Origin: Myoxocephalus aenaeus
Lineage: Eukaryota > Chordata > Actinopteri > Perciformes > Cottidae
NCBI GenBank assembly: GCA_038501785.1
Contig: JBAMJR010000067.1
Span: forward strand, 471,001 to 535,000
Length of the DNA stretch: 64,000 nt
Reading direction: 5' to 3'
Translations under genes and position numbers: made by a program
Notes under the pieces: model-generated
Told to the model about the DNA's origin: nothing
What the model saw: the letters and a program-made list of their open reading frames with translations, nothing else
Database searches by the model: none
Part shown: in pieces, positions 14,001-64,000 of the stretch
Position numbering within the stretch: position 1 is the first letter of the stretch
Layout of the letters: every line of letters begins with the position of its first letter

Positions 14001-15087
14001 CGCGGATATCCATTGTTTCAGACAGTTCATAGATTGGTTCAATCAGAAAGAGTGTGATTTTGCTCTGTAGTTTTGCTTGCATTCATTCAGTATATGATAA
14101 CACAAGAGACAGAATTTCAGGGTCATAGTGAACACAAATGTGAACTTTTCTCAAATAACGAGAGAAAAATACTTTTCCTGCTTGTAAAGGAAAGACGGAT
14201 AAACTAGCTTTCTTACCCGCGTCACTCCCAAATCCAATGGATGGAGACTGGACCTGACAGTGTCAACTTTTCAGTTGTTTATTTGTTTAGTGGTTACAGC
14301 ATGTTTAAAAAATATTCATATGCCGTAAATGAACACAACCCTGTTGAAAATGGTGTTTCTCCAAGAGCAAGCGGGGCTTGAACCACTGAAAACCAAACCA
14401 GCTCCCTCGCCCAATTAAAATGATCATGCAGCCAACACCATGCTAGCAACCAGCTAACAACGTGTAATCGAGCCTACGAGCCACAAAACAAACCCAAACA
14501 AGCCTCCTCAGCTAAATGTTACCACAGTTTAGCGAGCGACATAGCATGACGTCACACCTCAGGCTGGAGTTAGCCAACGGAATGCTAACTGTAAACCGTA
14601 AAGAATTAAGCTAAGTAGCATCAGATTCAGCTGTCAAGTCCTTTTCATTAGTTCGGGTAACGCTGAAAAACATACCGACACAGATATTTATGAAAAAGTA
14701 TCACTGTCTAAAAATAACGTACTTATTAAACAATATTGTATGACACACAACGTCGCAGTAGTCTGGTCCAGACACTCAGTACTCGACACAACTCCCGGAA
14801 TATTTGACAGAGCTTCATCTCCCGCTGACAAAACGTTGTCGGTATGTTCCACCGCAACTTTATTAGCATCTGACTGCATTTACAGGGGCGCTAACTGGGG
14901 GGGGGGGGGTGTCTCATAAGGCCTCACCCACCCTGGTCCGGGTAAACGGGCTTGGACGCAGATCTAAGCGTGATGATGGAGACCGTTTGTGATTCTCGTG
15001 GTAAGTAATGTTACCGCCGGCCGTTAATCTAGCTCTGATGTTTGGCAGGGTTGATCTCTATACAACATGGTTTAACAAGAGTATGCA

Positions 15088-15088
<1 letters not shown>

Positions 15089-15126
<38 letters not shown>
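15089..15126 (+). repeat. (CA)n microsatellite
   Basis: About 19 CA units. Confidence 0.95.
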
Positions 15127-15128
<2 letters not shown>

Positions 15129-16035
15129 TTTTCCACAAGCACGCCATCTGGCGATCTGCTGACAGCTGCCTTGATAGCAGTAGTGGGATTAGGTGGGCGT
15201 TTTATGAAGAGAGAGAGAGAGCGGTGACTGTCCTCTGGGAGGCACTACGGTCCACACGCATGGGAGTAGCTACAATCCACTTTATTGACCCACTGACCAC
15301 GCTTCAGCTGACAGTAGTGTTTGTCTGTGTTATTCCTTCTATAGATGTCAGTGTGTGTGATGGGAAATTATAGTTACGCGTCAGATTTCGTCCAGTACGT
15401 GTACTTGCCCGTTCTCAGCCAAATGGTCTTTTAATATTCATATCATAAGAACCCCCCCTCGATGATGGCACCAGTGTGGGCTTGGAGACTACAAAATCCT
15501 TGAGCAAGACCCTCCCCACCCCACACACTGTGGTTTCCTCCCTCGTAATAAAACTGTATTAGCATCTGACAACACTTGTTTTAACGACTCGCTCTGACAC
15601 TGATCTAACTTGCACACACAAACATGGGGTTATTTCACCTTATGGAGAGCGGCATGGCCACGCTAACCTTTTAGGGGACCTTGGTGGCAAAAACATGCTC
15701 TTGACCGTCCCCTCTACACCGTGCAATTAAGTTGTATGTATGCTGCCACCAACTTCCCATTAAACTACTTGCACACTGCACACATCAGGCAAAAAAAATG
15801 AAAGGTTCGTCAGTAGAAATCAACTTCCTTTGCCCCATGAAGGCTCGGTCTCGCTATAGAGAAGGGTGCAAGACCTTAATTTGTTAATTTGTTCTATGAA
15901 AACAAAAGCTCAGCGTTTAAACTGTGGGCCTGGATGGAGATAGACTAGAAAGCAAAAATAACGACACACAAAGACCAATAAAAATGCACATGAACAGAAA
16001 CGGCGTCTTTCAGCATTAAGGCCATCTTCCTCAGC

Positions 16036-16868
16036 TTTATTTCAGTGAACACAGGAACACTTCTTGTATTTTAGCAACCACCCAGTGTGTGTGTGTGTGT
16101 GTGTCAACCAAACCACTTGCTGTATTTGAGAAGTTTAATTTTTTAATTTTAATTTTTTCAGCATTTCTTACAACAATACAGACGTCACAGAATACATAGT
16201 TTTACAAACACAAAGCACACCACCACCTTGGTTGCTGCTGCAGCTGCTGCCGTAAAAGAGGAAAGGGGGGGCGGGCGGGGGAAAGACGATGCTGCGGGTT
16301 CTGGAAGTTGCCAGTTCAGCCTCGGGCCCAGAGGCTTCCTCTACCAGAGATTTCTCTCATTGTAGCTAGAAAGAATCTGTCGCCATTTATGGGACCTTGC
16401 CTCAGCGTTTTTAGCAGTATGAGAAAAAACGATGGAGAAAGAAAATCAAAAGCTTGCTTTTGAGATATGTAGGGGGTGAAAACAAAACGTCTCAGACGGT
16501 GACCCGAGCGTGGCATTCCCTCCAACCGAGGAAGCGGAGACGGAGATGAAAGGAGGAGGCCAACGTGGAATATCTCCATCCGGTGAAACTAACAAAAGAT
16601 CTCTCCTGGCTTCATTGTCTGACAGTCTTTCAGGGTATCTCTGTAGAAAAAAAATTACATCACCTAAATCTTGACCATCTAGTCTTGAGTAGTTTATTAT
16701 TACTTACATTTTTTTTTATTCCTGTACAGTGAAATAACCGATCTTCAAATTATCTTTTTTTCTTCTTCTTAAAAATACAGAAGGCTTCTTTTATTCCAGC
16801 CATTTTTTTCTCCCCAAACATCATTCCCAGACTCTTCCAACTTACAACAGGACTTTGATATTATATAC

Positions 16869-16920
<52 letters not shown>

Positions 16921-17832
16921 CTCTATGTCATTTACACCCAACATTGTAAACATACAGAGAACTATATTACATGTGCTTGCACTGCATCTTGAGGGGGAGA
17001 AATTTTGGTTTACTTCACTAGAACACCACAAAAGGGAGGAAGAGGAGGAAGGGGAGTGACACACTCCTTTTTCAAGGTTGTGAGGTTATTCTCAGTTTGG
17101 TTGAAAGCTCGGTTTTAGTGGACAGGCCCCCACCCTTTTTTTCTTCTTTTTTTAAATTCTCTTCAGCAACATGGGGCATGAAGATCAGAGTTTTCTCTCT
17201 CCGGGATAGGGAACAAACAAAAAAGAAAAGAAGAAGCTTTCTGTCGAGTCTTCGGAGTAGAGCCCGTTGTCCAGCACCATCGAAATGTCAAAGAAGAGCT
17301 AGAGAGGACGTGGGGTGGAGAAGTCTTTATATTCTGTATTAAGAAGTTCCTTTCAGGTCCAGCTCCAGCAGCAGGAAGCGACCCGGTTTCAGCAGGGTTT
17401 AGCCGGGTGTCGGGGTTCTCCACTGACTTAGCAGTCCTCCAGTGGTCGATACCCGGTCCGTGTTACGTGTACGTCAGTGGGAATGAGCCCCTCCCACTTT
17501 TCCTTATTTATTTTTGTGTTTCGGTGGGAGGCCATGCTGCCAGCCGGAGAGCTCTGCTCAGTCATTCAGTTTTTAACCTCCCAACAAAAAAAACTAAAAA
17601 GTAGCCAGTGGAGCCTCAGAAACAGTCTCTGTTCGCTCTCTGGGTTTTTTCTTTCTTTTTGGAGCTAGCGACCCAGGCCACAAGAGGGAGAGGGGGGCGG
17701 GGGGGACAAACGGCGATCATTGAGGGTGGCAATGAAATCCAGGACGAGGAGGAGGAATGGATCGGAACGACGAAGAGGCGCTGGGAGGAGGAGGGTGGGA
17801 GGGAAGGTGTGTGTGCGTACACGTGTGCTCTT
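16036..17832 (-). other. rnf220: rnf220 3' untranslated region (estimated extent)
   Basis: Downstream of the stop codon on the minus strand, candidate AATAAA polyadenylation signals (TTTATT on plus) are at 16790-16795, 16715-16720, 16693-16698 and 16036-16041. The outermost is taken as the limit, giving up to about 1.8 kb. The region includes a (CA)n array on the sense strand (16872-16917). The true cleavage site cannot be fixed by eye. Confidence 0.5.
16872..16917 (+). repeat. (GT)n microsatellite in the rnf220 3' UTR
   Basis: About 23 GT units; they read as CA on the rnf220 sense strand. Confidence 0.95.
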
Positions 17833-60674
<42,842 letters not shown>

Positions 60675-61666
60675 CTGGAGACAAGAGGGGAAGCAGGACA
60701 AAATGGAGTGAACATCGGTACATGTATGGGACAGATTTCACCTTGTAACTAGCACACAAATACACACTGCTGGGTCTGTCTTTCATGTTTCACAAAGACA
60801 AATAAAATGTTTCCAACTTTGTATCCATCGTGCCGTACACACTCTGCAAAGTTGACCCGGCAGCCCTTGAATTCACGAAGGGCACTCCAAGGAAAGACTG
60901 TGTATTCGTGCTCGCCTTGAACCCCGGTCTTTGCTCTCTAAAACCCCACACATGAAGTGCACGTGCATTCTAATTCGGCTTTTACACACAGTCAAAAAAA
61001 GGTTGGAATAGAGTGCTGCACCATCTCCGGCGTGTCCTCTCAGGTCGAAGCAGATTTAAAGAAGTGTCCGCCGTGGATGAGATAATGCTGTATAGAGTCT
61101 GCCAACACTACCTCACTTCATTGTCCTTGATCGGCGGGGCACAGGGCGGGGGCCCACCTGTGTGTGTGTGTTTCATTGTGTGTGTTGGGAAAGTGCGCAC
61201 TTAGCATTTTTTTTTCTTTTCCTTTTTTGCATGTTGTTGTCTTTGTGCCTTTGTGTTTGCGTGTGTGCGTAGTATACACCCAACTTTCTCAAGTTTGCCT
61301 TCAGGTCCGTCTGAGCCGGCTAAAAATAACATCTATTGAAAGTGTCTCGGTGCTTAATGTCAGAGGACACTTCCTGATTTCCTGTATTTAGCCAATCAAA
61401 CAGGCATTTTTTAGTCCGGGGAACAATAGGCTCCGCCTCAGCCAGGATATCCCGTTTAGACTGGTTGTCACCACGGCAACGGGAGGACCAGGTGTGTGTG
61501 TGTGTCGGGTGGGGGGGTCTCCCTGTCCCCGTCTTGTCTTCGTCCTCTCTCTCGCACACCCACACACACATACACGTACGTGCATCCCTCAGGGGACACG
61601 TATTCCTCGCTCACATATTGGTGTGTCAGAACAGTTTCCTGCAAGAGAACTCATCAACTAGTGGGG

Positions 61667-61669
<3 letters not shown>

Positions 61670-61741
<72 letters not shown>
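61670..61741 (+). repeat. (CA)n microsatellite
   Basis: About 35 units with one AA interruption. Confidence 0.95.
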
Positions 61742-61859
61742 TTTTCTCCTCCCCCCCATTTCTCAGAGCGTGCAAGTGCATACCGGCCTCCCATTCTCCT
61801 GCACCGCTACTTAACAGAGCCACAGCACTGGACACGTTAAGTGACTTTGAAAAATAGGT

Positions 61860-61906
61860 AATCGATTACTCTCCATCTCTGCTTCTCTTTCTCTTTTTCT
61901 CCCATG

Positions 61907-61941
<35 letters not shown>

Positions 61942-62210
61942 CAGCCTCATCCATTTCTAATTTTCTGCTCCCTACCATCCATTTATTTGTTTCATTTCTT
62001 TCTCCTCCTCTCTCCTATCCCTCATCTCCTCTCTGATTATTTCATTGTTCGCCTCCCCCCCCTTTTTTTCCCATCTTTCTTTCTTTTTTTCTGTTGCCCC
62101 ATCACTTTCTCTTTCCCCTCATGTTGCTCGCCTTCTTTTCTTTCTTTCCCCCTCCTCTCCTCTCCTCTCCTCCCACCCAAACCCTTCTCCCCTTTATTGC
62201 TTTGACAAGA
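61860..62210 (+). repeat. Long pyrimidine-rich tract
   Basis: About 350 bp dominated by C and T on plus, with a central (CT)n run. The rnf220 sense strand is therefore purine-rich. Confidence 0.85.
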
Positions 62211-62333
62211 TAATTTGAGTCATGCTGAAGCCGTCGCCATCCGCCACAGCAAACAAAGAGAGATCCAATCCCTGTCTACAGCTGATGGGGCTCTTTCTAT
62301 TCCGCGGACAAAACACACACCTGGAGGACATGG

Positions 62334-62340
<7 letters not shown>

Positions 62341-62419
<79 letters not shown>
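62341..62419 (+). repeat. (CA)n microsatellite
   Basis: About 39 CA units. Confidence 0.95.
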
Positions 62420-62422
<3 letters not shown>

Positions 62423-63292
62423 CGTATGCCTGCCCTTGATATTTTTTTTTGCCTTTTGTAATGTAAAAAAAAATCCCATAAAAGTAAATACGTATTTTGC
62501 ACACCGTGAGTTTACCTATTTTTATTTTCTTATTTTTTTTGCATTTCAATGTGAGCCAATTTTCCTTTGAATTGTGGAAGGTTCTGACTATTATTTGTAT
62601 TATTCACAAAACAGTGATGTAAAAGGAAACGTAGATGCATGGGTGTGACAACGCGTTGATAAGAGAAAGTGGAGGAGTTTTATTTGAGTTTTGTTTTGGA
62701 TTTGAATTCAGCTGTCTATGCAAAAACAAAATTCAAGCTGTTCACTCCCTCAAACTGTACTCGCTCCGATGTGATGGAACAGGTACAGTCATGTGTTAGA
62801 ATGGGACGCAACTTTACCGTCCGCAAGAGCCGGGAACTCGCCTTTAGCTCACCGAAACATGAAAGCGCTACAAAAGCATGGAACAAACCCCAAATTCGAT
62901 TTGTACGCAAGTAAACATGAAATAAATGGCGTGGCTCGGATCTTTGAGCCTCAAACTGATTAAAAAAACGGTTCGACAACCAGCCGCCAATTCAGATTTC
63001 TTGGTTCTCATCACGTCAGTGCGTGTGCAGCTATTAGAACACGTTGTCAAATCAGAGCGCCTGACATTCCTTCCTGTTCTCCCGCCCTTTTTGTGTCACT
63101 CTCACCCCGCGCATTTCTCCCACCTATACGTGACTCTCTCTCTCCCTGAGGGGAGTGAGTGACGGGGAGAGGCGAATGGACAGATACATCCAAGAGGGAG
63201 GAGGAGGAGAAGAAGGAGGGGAGAAAGGCGGGGTTGATTTGATGTCGCACACGATGGCTTGTCAGCGCCTTAAAGATGATTAATGCCGGGGC

Positions 63293-63369
<77 letters not shown>
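63293..63369 (+). repeat. (CA)n microsatellite
   Basis: About 38 CA units. Confidence 0.95.
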
Positions 63370-63373
<4 letters not shown>

Positions 63374-63485
63374 GAGCCTCCCACATGTCCTGCTTTGGAC
63401 CTCACAGCTCAAAGACACACACACCCTGCGGCGCAACACGCTGCACGTTTAATCTCGGGGAGCAGAGGGAAGGTGTCGGGGTCAC

Positions 63486-63550
63486 AGGAGAGGAGAGGAG
63501 AGGAGAGGAGGAGGGGAGAGGAGGGGAGAGGAGGGGAGAGGAGGGAGGAG
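63486..63550 (+). repeat. GGAGA-type tandem repeat
   Basis: Tandem GGAGA and GGAGAGGAGG units, purine-only on plus. Confidence 0.85.
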
Positions 63551-64000
63551 GCGAGAGGGCTGGACAATAACAAGGAAATAGGCCTGACAGGTCTTTTTAG
63601 CATCGCGATCCTTCAGTGAGAATGCCTGGACTGGCAGAGCGAAGGAGGGAGGGAGGGATGGATGGATGGATGGATGGAGGAGAGCAGAGAGGAGGTGCGC
63701 GTCTCTCTGACAGCCATGATGGAGTGCAGGCTTGAGCCCCCCCACCCCCCACTAATGTGCCAAGATGGATCGTCTCATCTTCCGTTTCTCCCTGACTTTC
63801 TTCCCCCCTTTCTCTCTCTCTATCCCACGTCAGTCTGCCTTGCTGCCTCACTCACTCCGTTCCTCGCTCACTTTATCTCCCACTTTCCCCCTAGCTTTAG
63901 TTCCTCTTTCTTCTTCTGTCCTCGTTCAGCCCGATGCAGCCCATCTCCTCTTCTCCTTGCGCCCTTTTTTAAATATTCTTTTCTGTTTGTGTCACAAAAC

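Larger units (their letters stand above)
60675..64000 (-). other. Part of an upstream rnf220 intron
   Basis: No coding exon was found between the acceptor at 60675 and the window edge. The stretch contains three (CA)n arrays (61670-61741, 62341-62419, 63293-63369), a long pyrimidine tract (61860-62210), GGAGA-type tandem repeats (63486-63550) and a short (GGAT)n near 63656-63677. Low-repeat blocks near 62205-62300 and 63560-63620 contain SOX-like AACAAAG and AACAATAACAAGG. Confidence 0.6.

Overview
The window is vertebrate nuclear DNA, almost certainly from a ray-finned (percomorph-type) fish. It is dense in (CA)n/(GT)n arrays, carries several teleost-style DNA transposons and a non-LTR retrotransposon fragment, and contains one gene with short exons scattered over tens of kilobases. 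I see no bacterial operon, phage, CRISPR array or RNA gene.

The gene is rnf220, a RING E3 ubiquitin ligase, on the minus strand. Twelve coding exons (60674 down to 17833) were placed by reading frame, GT..AG boundaries and phase; they join without a frame break into the last 400 residues plus the stop codon. The order is an N-terminal CPIC zinc-binding segment, a Ser/Pro linker, a conserved basic region, a C2HC finger, the RNF220-specific middle, an acidic segment, a Ser-rich tract, a short coiled coil and a C-terminal C3HC4 RING. The N-terminal exon(s) lie beyond base 64000. I cannot tell whether this is the a or b copy that teleosts may carry. Positions 1 to about 16035 are downstream of the gene and hold repeats but no gene I can support.

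The most interesting signals concern isoforms. A CpG-rich block at about 45407-45720, with two CACGTG boxes, an ETS-like site and a YY1-like site, lies just upstream of the exon at 45184-45226. It leads into a 27-nt coding stretch with a strong Kozak start and a good donor that splices in frame into that exon, predicting a 318-residue short form that keeps the RING but loses the first zinc segment. Separately, an in-frame internal donor in the exon at 43073-43197 would remove exactly 26 codons, the C2HC finger. (CA)n arrays also lie within about 25 nt of four splice donors.

The introns hold a hAT element with a perfect 8-bp target duplication (24034-25014), three other terminal-inverted-repeat elements (18387-18806, 33889-35068, 49291-49923), an internally deleted LINE (30459-31330), decayed hAT pieces, two perfect hairpins, a perfect 27-bp inverted repeat about 2.5 kb apart, and several G+C-rich, low-repeat blocks that may be developmental enhancers. 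No wholly new system is evident; the isoform architecture is the best lead.
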